A stretch of DNA of 64,000 nucleotides from Faucicola sp041855445 (GTDB lineage: Bacteria; Pseudomonadota; Gammaproteobacteria; Pseudomonadales; Moraxellaceae). The stretch is from positions 1 through 64,000 of the forward strand of contig JBHAEG010000048.1 in NCBI GenBank assembly GCA_041855445.1, given 5' to 3'. Below, piece by piece: positions 1 to 9,880 of the stretch (position 1 is the stretch's first letter; every line of letters starts with the position of its first letter). Made by a program: the position numbers and the translations under genes. Below the pieces are notes generated by a model that worked only from the letters and a program-made list of their open reading frames with translations, was not told the origin of the DNA and did no database searches.

Positions 1-3000
1 GCCTACTTTATAAACTTTATTACCATCAGCATCAGTATAAACCACAGGTAATTGAGCAGATTCAGCTAATTTTTGAGCATCTACGCTAATATCAAAGACA
101 GTACCATTCGTTGCATCAGCAGTATTAGCCGTTACTTTAATGGTGTTGTCTGTAGATTTAACTGTGGTTTTAACAGTTTTGATGGCATCATCAATTGTAG
201 TTGTACCAGTACCACCAATGTTAGAAGCGGTTACTGTACCATCAGGATTAACGGTTGCATTACCACCAATTAAGTTTTTGGTTGCCGTTGATACTGCGTG
301 TAATTGGCTACCGTTGATTGCATCTTTAGAAGTTGATGTAACATCGCCATTAGCTACATTGGTAATCTTATTGCCACCATTGTCTAAACCACCTGCAGTC
401 AGTTTAACATCAGTGGTTGTGCCACCTGTAGGAACTTTAATGGTAATGCCACTATTATCAATGGTGGTATTGCCCACAGTTACGTTATTAAAGCTCACAT
501 CATCTTTAGTGGCAATGCTGATTTTACCATTGGTTTGGGTAACTTTGATGTTTTTATCTGCTTCAACGGTAACGGTATCACCTGCAATGATAAGTTCATT
601 GCTTGTAGAATTTGCACCCAACTCGCCATCAGTCGTTGTTGCAGTGGTAAGGGTAAAGCCTGCCTTGTTAATGGCATTGGCAATATCACCCGCTGTTGCC
701 AGTTTATTGACATCAGCAGTAGCTGGAGTATCAACTACACCTGTATTACCAACAGTCAATGGTGTCGTTGCTGTTTTGTTGTTTAATTGGGCAACATTCA
801 CTGCATCAGTATCTGCTGTACCTGCTGTAACACCTGTAATTTTACCAGAGTCATTAATGGTTACATTACCAAATTTTGGACTTTCTGCCAGTTTGATGCT
901 CATCACACCACTACTATCTACTTCAGTACGGATATTTTTATCTGAAGCATCAGCGGTATCGCCTAAAGTACCTTTAATATTAAAGGTTTCGCCCAATTTC
1001 TTAACGGCTTGACCGCTGTTTCCTGTAAAAGTAATGCCTTTTTGGATTTCTGTACCAATATTATCCAACGCACCTTGAATGGTGGTCTCTCCTGCATAAG
1101 CAGTACCATCTGTTTTAGTCACAACAAATGCTTGAGGTGTCACTGTACCATCAGTGCCAATAGTTGCACCCAAAGCGGTTGCCAATGGGGTCAATTGTGA
1201 TACATTCACTGCATCGGTAGGTGCTTTACCTGCACCAACATTGCTAATCACATTACCGCCGTTGTTTAAACCAGCATTGGTTAAGCTCACAGGATTTTTA
1301 CCTGCTGATGCAATGGTCACACCTGCATTATCAACTTTGGTGTCGCCAGTGGTTACGCTACCTGCTGTACCTAAATTGATTTTTTCTGCCAATTTAATGG
1401 TTAAGCTGTTATCATTTGCACTACCAACCACACCGATATTGCCATCTGTTAAAGTAGCAGTACTGCCACCTTTAACGGCTAATTCTGTACCCAGTTCACG
1501 CTTTACTTTTTCAGTTGTATTATCACCACTAAAGGTTAATGGAGTTTGCACGGCTTTATCTAACGCATCAATCGCTCCACCTACATTATTAAAGGTACCA
1601 CCTTTTACCGTGTAAGTTGGTTTTTTGATAGAGCCATCAGCATTTACTGTAGCACCGCCACCTAATGCAGTTACAGCATTTTTAAGCTGGCTAACATTAA
1701 CGGCATCATTATTAGCTTTACCATCAGCAATATTACCTACTGTGGTTGGGGTAGAAAGTTGTGGTTCTTTTGGATTTAACGCCGAAATAGTCACATCGCC
1801 TGTATATGGTGTTGTACTACCATCATCAAGAGTACGGAAAAAGCGAACATCACCTGCTTCATCAACACTACGTATCAATGCAACCTTAGCATCATTTACA
1901 GTACCAACATAAGAAAAAGGCGAGTTTTGTTCAATAACCGTTTTAGCTGTAGTAAAATTATTAATGGCTGTTTGTAATTGTCCAACGTTTACCGCATCAG
2001 TTGTATCTTGACCGGCTTGTACACCTGTAATTCTTTGACCGCCCGCATCCAAGCCTTGAGCCGATACCTTACCTGTAAATACAGGTGCATCTGCCAGTTG
2101 AATATCAATGGTGCCATTAGTTGCCACAGTACGGATATTGGTGTTAGAAGCTGAGCCAGAGGTTAAACCGCCTGAAATCGTGGTTGTTTCACCTAATTTA
2201 CGGTTAAATGTGCCAGAATTACCTGCAAAATTTAAGCCTTTATTAATATCACCTGTATTAGCTGTTAATTCTTGTTTTAAATCAAAAATTTGACCGCCAT
2301 TTACCGCTTCTTTTGAGCCAGAGATAATGTCGCCATCAGCAACATTGGTAATTTTATTATTACCGTTGTTTAGACCAGTGCTGGTTAAACTTACTACACT
2401 ACCACCACCTGTTGGAGTAATCGTGATGCCTGTACCATTTAATACAGTGCTATTGCCAGCGGTATCTGTGGTGGTAACGGTGGTAAATGTAACGTCATCT
2501 TTGGTAGCAATGCTGACCTTTTTACCATCTTGAGTGACTTTGATATTTTTACCTGCATCAACCGTGACAGTTTCGCCATTTTTTACTTTTTTGGTCGTTT
2601 CATCGGCAGTATTATCTTGTACTGCACCATCAGAAGCAGAAGTTGCTAAGGTAAAACCTGCTGCTTTTAATTGAGCCACGTTTACCGCATCGGTGTCTTG
2701 TGTACCTGCGGCAACGCTGGTGATTTGACGGGTAACCGTTTCTATTATTGAACCGTCATCCTTAGTCAGAACACCACCCACAGATACCGCCGCTCGAGTG
2801 GCTTTCCAAGTAGGAGTTGCTTTATCAGTAACGGCACTTAATGGGTCTGCACCTATAGCACCAAAGGCAACATTTGCCACACTGCCAGAACCCAATGCCA
2901 CACCATTAGCCACCGTTGCACTGGCATCTTTACCCAAAGCAAGTGAGCTACCTGCCTTGTCCGAAGTTTTTGCTCCTGAGCCAAACGCAGCCGATTGATA

Positions 3001-6000
3001 ACCCAAGGCGTTAGTATTATAACCAACAGCAGTGGCTTGTGAGTTGCCAATGGCCTTAGCATTAGAACCCAGTGCTACGTTGCTAGCAGCACCTACTTGG
3101 CTTTTAAAACCAATCGCAACTGCGTCTTTACCTACATCGGTTGTTGAAGTGGTAGAAGCAATCGCTTGTGCCTCATGCCCAATAATCACATTACTGGTAC
3201 TTACTTCACGTTCTACTTTGGCATTAGTACCTAAAACAACGCTGTTGGTTGAACCTGATATTGTGCTTGTACCAATAGCAATTGTACCATCTTTGGTTGC
3301 TTGAGCATTGGTACCAACAGAAACAGTATCATTGGCGGTTAAACGAGCACCAGTTGATGTACCAGACCCTGCACCCTTACCAAAAGCAACATTGTTTTGA
3401 CCATTGACAAATTGTCCTGCTTGATAGCCAGATGCAACATTATATGCTCCTAATGTGCCTTGACCTGCTTGCCAGCCTACAGATACTTGACCTTGGTTGT
3501 TAGCTGCTTGTGAACCTGCCTCTACACCAATCAAAACTGTATTATTGCCTTGTGGAGTGGTTGAATGTGCTTTACCTGCACTTGCACCAATCACAACATT
3601 TCCTGAACCTGCTGCATTGGCTTGGATACCAATGGCTACAGCGTTATCTGCAGCAGCTTTTGATGCATTACCAATAGCAACCACACTTTGAGCCGTACCT
3701 TTACTATCTGTACCGATGGCAACCGCACTGGTACCTGATGCAGCTGTATTTTTACCAACAGCAATCGCACCTGCCTGAGTGTCGGCTATGGCGTTATTAC
3801 CCACCGCAATGGTATCGTCAGTGGTAGCATTGGCATTTAGACCAATAGCGATAGATTGTGCACCCGCAGCTTTGCTTGCATCACCACCTGCAAATGACGA
3901 TGCACCCGAAGCCACATTACCTACACCTACCGCAGTTGCACGAGCAGCAGTGGCTTGTGCATATCTACCCATCGCCACAGCTTCACTAGCAGTCGCTTGA
4001 GAACTACGACCAAAGGCTTGAGCGTTATCAGCAGTCGCACGGCTGTTATTACCAATCGCTGTTGCACCTGCATTGGTCGCTTGCACATTGTTACCCACTG
4101 CTAAAGACTGATCACCCGAAGCAATGACAGTACTACCAACCGCCACAGAGTCAATACCTGAAGCACTGGTGGTTATCCCTGCTGCCATTGAGTTTTGACC
4201 AGTTGCACCTTTATTATTATAGTTATCACTATTGGCAGTTTTGGTAGAATTAACGCTGTAATAATGTGTGGTTGCTGCTTTTAATTGAGCCACGTTTACC
4301 GCATCGGTGTCTTGTGTACCTGCGGCAACACTGGTGATTTGACGGGTTTTGTTGTTGGCAATATCGCCCACCGAAACAGCACCCAAAGTAGATGTCCATG
4401 TCGCACCTGTTTTATCAGTAACCGCTGACAAAGGATCTGCACCCACTTGACCTGCTGCTTTGCTGGCAACACTGCTTTTACCTAATGCCACACCATCATT
4501 AACAGTAACAGAAGTATCACTACCCAATGCTACTGCACCAGTAATAGCGGTTGCATCAGTATAAGTTACGGCATTGGTACGGGTAGAAGCGTTGGTATCC
4601 CCATTTCTGCTTGCTACATTGGTGATGGCGATACTTGCCCCACTCGCACCCAGTTTGACGTTATTCCCCAATACAAAACTGTCTGATGATGTATCACCGA
4701 TAATATTTTTATTACCAATAGCATAACTGTCCGTACCACCAACGAAGCTACGATCAGTAGTATTGTTCTGCGGCTGACCACCATTGGTTGCCACACCCCA
4801 TGCACCTGATCGGGCACCCGATACCACGCTACCTGCACCAATGGCTACCGCTCGTGAGCCAGTCGCCGCAGTGTTATGACCCAAAGCGACTGCATCTTCG
4901 GTACCAGCAAATGAGTATGAACCCACCGCCACCGCACGCGCACCTTTCACCACAGCACCTGTTGCCACGGCAGCACCTTGGTCACCTTCAACACTGGTAC
5001 GTGCACCCAATGCCGTACCAAACTGACCAGCGTGGGTCAAGCCACCCAATGCCACTGAGTTTTCTCTTGTGCTGGCATATGCGTCATTACCAATAGCAAT
5101 ACCATCTTGCCCCAATGCCTGTGAGTTAGAACCAACCACCAAAGCCGAAGGACCAGACGCAATATTTGAGCGACCTACTACCAAAGCATTATTACCCGAT
5201 ACTGTATTCTGATAGCCAACCGCTACCACCGACTCCAGCTCCATATTGGTATCATTGGTATTGATGGTGTTATTGGAACCAAATACATAAGCACGACCAC
5301 GATTGATGGTATTGTTATTACCCTGCACCTGTACGTCTGTCAGTGCAGCTGCGGTTGGCGGAGTAGTACCCGTCACTGAAGAAACGGCAATTTTGTTGGA
5401 CATACCAATAATAGAACTACGAGTTGCAGTAATAGTACCTGCAGCCGTAACATCAACGATGCCACCAGTAGTAGCATCCAGTCCTTTACCATCTTTAGGA
5501 AGATTGCCCGAACCAATTACAGTTGTATACTCGCCAGTCACATTATTGTTTCTACCAATAGCGATTGAGTTTGCACCACCAGCCGTTACATAAGCACCCA
5601 CAGCTGTCGCATAACCACTCGTTGCTTTAGCAACAGAACCCAATGCCGTGGCATGATCTGCGGTTGCTTGGCTTGTATGACCTACTGCTGTTGCACCTGC
5701 ACCAGATGCTACAGTACCAACACCTACTGCGGTGGTCTGTCCTGCCGTTGCTTGTGCACCATCACCCACTGCAGTTGCAGATTGTGCAGTTGCTTGAGAC
5801 AAAGAACCAAAAGCCGTAGCATTGTTTGCGATAGCTTTCGTCATATTGCCATAAGCGGTCGCATTTTGACCTGTTGCTGTTGAGTTGGTACCAATGGCAA
5901 GTGCACTTTTTCCATTGGCTGCAGCGTTAGTGCCTGCCGCCAAAGAATCATCACCTGTAGCCGTTGCAGTGCTAGTTGCCCCCTGAATCACAATGGCATT

Positions 6001-6228
6001 GGTACCAGTACCATCAGCTACTGTTGCAGCAAATGCCCCACTACTTAACAACAATCCCGACATGACTGCTGTATAAGCAAAAATTGCTCCCACTGAGCTA
6101 GTTTTTTCCTTACTCTCAACACTACCTACTGTATGCGTGCCTTTCTTACCATGAGACTTTGCATACTCTGCCACCGCAACAAATGTACCAGTCTCTTTAC
6201 AAAATACAACTTTATAAATATGGTTCAT
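1..6228 (-). CDS. Trimeric autotransporter adhesin (YadA/Hia/MID-Hag-like), C-terminus beyond window
   Basis: Reading the minus strand from ATG at 6228 gives 2076 codons with no stop before the window edge, so the membrane anchor is not seen. Residues 1-67 form an extended ESPR-type signal: it opens MNHIYKVVFCKETGTFVAVA, then has a hydrophobic stretch ending in GAFAA. From about residue 70 there are dozens of YadA-head repeats (AxAxG, AVAIGxxA, SIAIGxxA). A first neck (DAVNVAQL) lies near residue 640, a second head follows, and a second neck lies near residue 1180. The rest is a Hia-like stalk with repeated DAVNVGQL/NVSQL necks and LNNGGNKI-type blocks. Such proteins form surface trimers that bind host cells or other bacteria. 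The start is preceded only by a purine-rich GCGAGAAAA. The N-terminus most resembles Moraxella MID/Hag by memory. The family is certain; the ligand is unknown. Confidence 0.95.
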   Translation of the reverse strand, partial: MNHIYKVVFCKETGTFVAVAEYAKSHGKKGTHTVGSVESKEKTSSVGAIFAYTAVMSGLLLSSGAFAATVADGTGTNAIVIQGATSTATATGDDSLAAGTNAAANGKSALAIGTNSTATGQNATAYGNMTKAIANNATAFGSLSQATAQSATAVGDGAQATAGQTTAVGVGTVASGAGATAVGHTSQATADHATALGSVAKATSGYATAVGAYVTAGGANSIAIGRNNNVTGEYTTVIGSGNLPKDGKGLDATTGGIVDVTAAGTITATRSSIIGMSNKIAVSSVTGTTPPTAAALTDVQVQGNNNTINRGRAYVFGSNNTINTNDTNMELESVVAVGYQNTVSGNNALVVGRSNIASGPSALVVGSNSQALGQDGIAIGNDAYASTRENSVALGGLTHAGQFGTALGARTSVEGDQGAAVATGAVVKGARAVAVGSYSFAGTEDAVALGHNTAATGSRAVAIGAGSVVSGARSGAWGVATNGGQPQNNTTDRSFVGGTDSYAIGNKNIIGDTSSDSFVLGNNVKLGASGASIAITNVASRNGDTNASTRTNAVTYTDATAITGAVALGSDTSVTVNDGVALGKSSVASKAAGQVGADPLSAVTDKTGATWTSTLGAVSVGDIANNKTRQITSVAAGTQDTDAVNVAQLKAATTHYYSVNSTKTANSDNYNNKGATGQNSMAAGITTSASGIDSVAVGSTVIASGDQSLAVGNNVQATNAGATAIGNNSRATADNAQAFGRSSQATASEAVAMGRYAQATAARATAVGVGNVASGASSFAGGDASKAAGAQSIAIGLNANATTDDTIAVGNNAIADTQAGAIAVGKNTAASGTSAVAIGTDSKGTAQSVVAIGNASKAAADNAVAIGIQANAAGSGNVVIGASAGKAHSTTPQGNNTVLIGVEAGSQAANNQGQVSVGWQAGQGTLGAYNVASGYQAGQFVNGQNNVAFGKGAGSGTSTGARLTANDTVSVGTNAQATKDGTIAIGTSTISGSTNSVVLGTNAKVEREVSTSNVIIGHEAQAIASTTSTTDVGKDAVAIGFKSQVGAASNVALGSNAKAIGNSQATAVGYNTNALGYQSAAFGSGAKTSDKAGSSLALGKDASATVANGVALGSGSVANVAFGAIGADPLSAVTDKATPTWKATRAAVSVGGVLTKDDGSIIETVTRQITSVAAGTQDTDAVNVAQLKAAGFTLATSASDGAVQDNTADETTKKVKNGETVTVDAGKNIKVTQDGKKVSIATKDDVTFTTVTTTDTAGNSTVLNGTGITITPTGGGSVVSLTSTGLNNGNNKITNVADGDIISGSKEAVNGGQIFDLKQELTANTGDINKGLNFAGNSGTFNRKLGETTTISGGLTSGSASNTNIRTVATNGTIDIQLADAPVFTGKVSAQGLDAGGQRITGVQAGQDTTDAVNVGQLQTAINNFTTAKTVIEQNSPFSYVGTVNDAKVALIRSVDEAGDVRFFRTLDDGSTTPYTGDVTISALNPKEPQLSTPTTVGNIADGKANNDAVNVSQLKNAVTALGGGATVNADGSIKKPTYTVKGGTFNNVGGAIDALDKAVQTPLTFSGDNTTEKVKRELGTELAVKGGSTATLTDGNIGVVGSANDNSLTIKLAEKINLGTAGSVTTGDTKVDNAGVTIASAGKNPVSLTNAGLNNGGNVISNVGAGKAPTDAVNVSQLTPLATALGATIGTDGTVTPQAFVVTKTDGTAYAGETTIQGALDNIGTEIQKGITFTGNSGQAVKKLGETFNIKGTLGDTADASDKNIRTEVDSSGVMSIKLAESPKFGNVTINDSGKITGVTAGTADTDAVNVAQLNNKTATTPLTVGNTGVVDTPATADVNKLATAGDIANAINKAGFTLTTATTTDGELGANSTSNELIIAGDTVTVEADKNIKVTQTNGKISIATKDDVSFNNVTVGNTTIDNSGITIKVPTGGTTTDVKLTAGGLDNGGNKITNVANGDVTSTSKDAINGSQLHAVSTATKNLIGGNATVNPDGTVTASNIGGTGTTTIDDAIKTVKTTVKSTDNTIKVTANTADATNGTVFDISVDAQKLAESAQLPVVYTDADGNKVYKVG
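2661..2733 (-). repeat. Direct repeat copy B inside adhesin gene (neck module)
   Basis: A 73-base block encoding part of the TRQITSVAAGTQDTDAVNVA neck is nearly identical to 4275-4347 (I see one G/A difference). The two copies lie in the same reading frame, 1614 bases (538 codons) apart. Confidence 0.85.
4275..4347 (-). repeat. Direct repeat copy A inside adhesin gene (neck module)
   Basis: This is the partner of 2661-2733 and encodes the first neck of the adhesin. Similar but less exact matches continue beyond the block, as in the GADPLSAVTDK segment upstream of each neck. The two head-neck modules look like an internal duplication. Confidence 0.85.
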
Positions 6229-6759
6229 AATTTTTTCTCGCTTTTTCTGCCAACCAATGCAAAAACACCATTTAGGTTATGGCAAATTACTCAATCAATT
6301 GTTTACTATGCGGGCTATTGTATTAACAAATAAAAAGCGATTAGAGTACAAACAGAGTAAACCCGAGAAAAACCAGATAATTGGTTTAGATATTTTGAAA
6401 AATAAACATAGTGAAATTGATATAATATAACAAATGGTATAAAATCATCAAAAAAACCACTAAAAAACCAAATAAAACAACGATTTATTTTTGTATAAAC
6501 TAACAACAAACAAAAAATTAGAATTAGGACAAAAGGTATAAAAACCCAGCTCAAAAACCTTCAAACAATGTAACAGACTGTAAATTATCGATATTTGATT
6601 TAAAATAAATAAACATTCATCATGGTTTTATTAAATTTTTATAAAAATTTAAGACAAATATCGTATAACATGGAATAAAAATTGCACACGTTAGCCCGAT
6701 AATATGGCAACATAGTAAAATAATCATTTTTAGTAGATAAACCTAAGTTCAAGATAATC
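6229..6759. other. AT-rich divergent intergenic region
   Basis: About 530 bases between the divergently transcribed adhesin gene and the unrecognised plus-strand gene. It must hold both promoters. It is strongly AT-rich with many short A and T runs. I see no homopolymeric G/C tract or long inverted repeat that would suggest phase variation. A 79-codon minus-strand frame at 6315-6554 has hydrophobic low-complexity content and no ribosome site, so I do not call it. Confidence 0.6.
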
Positions 6760-7944
6760 ATGACACAGACCACAACAACAAATCCTCTACTGTATGACGC
6801 TGTTGCACCTTTTGCAATGGGTGAAATTTTAACAGCCAATGATGATAATCATGAAGTGTTATGCAACAACGTTTGGCAGTTTCCATGCTACGATGTCATT
6901 GTATTACAACAGTTTATTACCATTCCTTTTTCAACTAAACTAAATAAATATTTTATTATAAAAGTAAAACAACAACTCATTCAAAAAGCCTTACAACGAC
7001 AAAAACACATTCAAAGAACGATTAAAAAAAATACACAGTTATATTATAAAAAATGTGATAATAGTTTACAGTCTTTTTATTGGAGAGATGTAGAAAGACG
7101 CTTTGTGGTATTAACCAATATTACCTTACATCACATGGATAAATTTATTCAAGTATCTCATTATTTTGGTAGCGATTTTTTGTCTGAACTCAAATATTAT
7201 GAGTTATTATTGACAGATGAAGGCTTACAAATTTTTAGTATTAAGGATTTTGCATTTATTGCTCAAAGTCTAAAAAATTGTTACGATTTAGAAGCATTTT
7301 TAGATTATCATAAAAATTATATAAAAAGAAAATATGATTTTTCTTCAGAATATCGATTGTTAGGACGATTTTTAGACAGCTCTTTTTTCTTTAAACGGGC
7401 ATATTATGTAGAAAGTCAATTGTTTAAATATAAACTGGTGGCAAATATTGATAAAACGATTAAATATGCAGTTCGTCCTTTACAAGATAATTTAGCATTA
7501 CTACAAGACATGGCAAAATATCTACCAGTTTGGCAATATTTTTTAAGTGTCGTGCATAATTATTATAAACAAAGTAGTAATAGTGAACAGGGTACTCAAA
7601 TTTTTAATCAATTGTCACAAGAGTCTTTATATTCTCGTTATAATCTAATTCGCCAGTTTGCGATGTTTGTGACCTCGCCAAATCGGTATCGAGGGGCTTT
7701 AATTCATCAACATTCTTATAGTGTGTTTGGTAATCATTATATTTTAATTTTTTACGCTAATGATAAACAGTCGATTTTACATCGTGATAATATCGCTAAC
7801 ACATTAGATAATATTGCTAAACGGGCTTTTAAGCAGTTACAACATGTTCCAATTAAGACAATTACCGTCATTGGCATTGATTTTGGTGATGGACAAGAAA
7901 ATATTTCTTTGGATATGTATCGTCATGAAAAAAACAACACATAA
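6760..7944 (+). CDS. Protein of unknown function, 394 aa
   Basis: I do not recognise this protein. It starts at ATG 6760 and is rich in Lys, Tyr, Phe, Ile and Asn. It has no signal peptide and no clear membrane segments. Residues about 60-110 are basic (many K and R, with QKALQRQKHIQRTIKKN). The middle holds several FxxxxYY and ELKYYELLL-type helices. The C-terminal 100 residues look like a compact alpha/beta fold ending in ITVIGIDFGDGQENISLDMY. Codons are even more AT-rich than in the neighbours, which may indicate recent transfer. It is transcribed alone, divergently from the adhesin, and followed by a hairpin terminator. I can offer no function. Confidence 0.75.
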   Translation: MTQTTTTNPLLYDAVAPFAMGEILTANDDNHEVLCNNVWQFPCYDVIVLQQFITIPFSTKLNKYFIIKVKQQLIQKALQRQKHIQRTIKKNTQLYYKKCDNSLQSFYWRDVERRFVVLTNITLHHMDKFIQVSHYFGSDFLSELKYYELLLTDEGLQIFSIKDFAFIAQSLKNCYDLEAFLDYHKNYIKRKYDFSSEYRLLGRFLDSSFFFKRAYYVESQLFKYKLVANIDKTIKYAVRPLQDNLALLQDMAKYLPVWQYFLSVVHNYYKQSSNSEQGTQIFNQLSQESLYSRYNLIRQFAMFVTSPNRYRGALIHQHSYSVFGNHYILIFYANDKQSILHRDNIANTLDNIAKRAFKQLQHVPIKTITVIGIDFGDGQENISLDMYRHEKNNT

Positions 7945-7945
7945 A

Positions 7946-7974
7946 AGCCCTTAACAAAATAAGGGCTATATTTT
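7946..7974. terminator. Bidirectional hairpin terminator
   Basis: AGCCCTTA and TAAGGGCT form an 8-bp stem with a 6-base loop, just after the stop at 7944. A TATTTT stretch follows on the plus strand, and a TTTTAT on the minus strand. It lies between convergent genes and can serve both. Confidence 0.7.
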
Positions 7975-8008
7975 GACAATCAATAATAATTAAAATTTAA
8001 TTTATTTT

Positions 8009-9505
8009 TTATGATTTATCTTCTGTTTCTTCCGTAGCGATTTGTTTTTTAGCTTGCTTTTCATTCGTCATTTTATTTCGCATATCTTGTAATAATTGAC
8101 CTGCGACTTCTCGACCACCTAAACCAAATGCCAAGGCAAAGGCAACCGCAACTGCACCCAATGTTAAACCAAAGGCTAAATTAACGATTGAGTCTGCAAT
8201 GCCCATCGCTTTTAACCCCATTGCTAACACTAAGCCCATAATTAGTACACGGACTAGATTTGCAATAAAGTTTGAACCTTGTTGTGAACGTTTAACCACA
8301 CCTGCCAGTAAATTTGCCAACCAAAAACCAACGCATAAAATCACCGCACCTAGCACAATATCTGCACCAAAGGTGATAAAGCTTGCCAATAAGTCACTAA
8401 CACGACCAAAGCCTAAACGATTTGCCGCCTCAATGCTGGCAAATAACATCGCAAAGAAAACAATCAAATGACCAACCATGTCCGAAACACGATGTTTACC
8501 AAAAATATCCTGAACACCAAATTTGGCAGGCAAGTTATTTATTCCAGAGTTTTCTAATAAACTAGATACAATATTTGCAATGAATTTCACCACATAATAA
8601 GCAATACCTAAAATTGCCACCGCCGCAATAATATGTGGAATTGCTGACATGATTTGATTAAGCATATTCGTTGCAGGGGCAGAAATGACTTCAATTTTTA
8701 ACGCATTCAACCCAAGAATAATGGCGGTAATCATGACCAATAAATAAACCAATGTACCAGCCATATTAGCGATTTTGGTATGATTACTAATACCTGCTTT
8801 TTGTGCGATTGATTGAATATTAAAACTTGCAATTAAATTGGTAACAATGCCTCGCAAAATTTTTGCAGTAATATAACCAACAAAAATAAACAAACCTGCA
8901 ACAAAAATATTTGGAACAAAATTTAAGATTTTACCAATCATTTGGCTAATTGGCTCTAACAATCCTGTTAAGCCTAACTGTGCAAGCACCATTGGTAAAA
9001 ACATTAATAAAATAAACCAATAAACTACATTGGCGACCGTTTCACTAATTGGCGGTACGCCTGCATCTTCTGATAGTTTTTCATCTAACGTTGTTTTTGA
9101 TAAAACTGCATTTAAACCACTGCGAGCTATAGTAGCTAACACCCAACCTAACATTGCGACCGCTGCTGCACCCATTAAATTAGGTATAAATAGCAACACC
9201 TGACTAATCATGCTGGCAAATGGTAAAGAAATCGTATCTAATCTTAAAGAGCTTAACGCTGAAGACACACCAATAACAAACACAAACCAAAAAACAATTC
9301 GAGCTAACAACCGTTCAATATCAAACTGCTTGCCTGTCGAGGCATTCATTCGTTGATTAACATTTAACTTTGCTAATAAATGACGTGTCGCAGAGCCTAT
9401 GAGAGCGGCAAACGCACAACCAACGAGAAAAATTAGTACTGCACCTATAATAGTTAATAAAGATGACCCTAGCATATGATTAAAGGGCGTTAAGAATTCA
9501 TTCAT
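8009..9505 (-). CDS. Mechanosensitive ion channel family protein (CmpX/TM-helix-repeat type)
   Basis: 498 aa inner-membrane protein with at least ten hydrophobic segments spread over the whole length. It has a repeated GxLVxxLVxxxxIxxxLNxL-type pattern (about residues 170-300 and 330-440) typical of the conserved TM-helix repeat family related to MscS. Near the C-terminus a pore-helix-like segment (residues about 440-475, LGAVAVAFALAFGLGGREVA) resembles the MscS TM3 Ala/Gly packing pattern. It is followed by only about 25 polar residues, so the large cytoplasmic beta domain of classical MscS is absent. The likely role is in osmotic or membrane-tension response. It is monocistronic, with ATG at 9505. 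Family assignment is good; gating activity is inferred. Confidence 0.85.
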   Translation of the reverse strand: MNEFLTPFNHMLGSSLLTIIGAVLIFLVGCAFAALIGSATRHLLAKLNVNQRMNASTGKQFDIERLLARIVFWFVFVIGVSSALSSLRLDTISLPFASMISQVLLFIPNLMGAAAVAMLGWVLATIARSGLNAVLSKTTLDEKLSEDAGVPPISETVANVVYWFILLMFLPMVLAQLGLTGLLEPISQMIGKILNFVPNIFVAGLFIFVGYITAKILRGIVTNLIASFNIQSIAQKAGISNHTKIANMAGTLVYLLVMITAIILGLNALKIEVISAPATNMLNQIMSAIPHIIAAVAILGIAYYVVKFIANIVSSLLENSGINNLPAKFGVQDIFGKHRVSDMVGHLIVFFAMLFASIEAANRLGFGRVSDLLASFITFGADIVLGAVILCVGFWLANLLAGVVKRSQQGSNFIANLVRVLIMGLVLAMGLKAMGIADSIVNLAFGLTLGAVAVAFALAFGLGGREVAGQLLQDMRNKMTNEKQAKKQIATEETEDKS

Positions 9506-9880
9506 AATTTACCTCAACATTATCATATATTTTTAAACTTTGAAATTATTAGAAAATTTAAAAATTATCTAAAATTATTTTACACCAAATCCTTGTAGAC
9601 CAAGCTATATAAACCACGCTAAAATAATTATCTGTATTATATAATTTATCTTAAATAGTTTATTTTATCTACAAAATTCATTTTACAATTAATCTAGATG
9701 TCACAAATTATTAAATTGTATAAAAACAGTTACGAATAATCAACAGTTTCTAATGGTTTATCATATTTTGTAATCAAAAAAATAATGAAAAAAAATCCAA
9801 TATTGGAAAATAACTAGGTTTAGCCCAGAATTTCTGCTATGATAACTCATATTTTATTTAAACTTTAGGAATGTAATTGC
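9506..9880. other. AT-rich divergent intergenic region
   Basis: 375 bases between the channel gene and the first FKBP gene, holding both promoters. It is very AT-rich. I see no RNA gene, no large inverted repeat and no credible open frame. Confidence 0.6.

Noticed and set aside
140..1012. 290-codon plus-strand frame and neighbouring frames up to about 5883
   Set aside because: They are antisense shadows of the repetitive adhesin gene, rich in Val/Leu/Pro because the sense strand encodes Asn/Thr/Gly repeats.
6315..6554. 79-codon minus-strand hydrophobic frame
   Set aside because: AT-rich intergenic sequence, no ribosome site, low-complexity Phe/Ile/Leu content.
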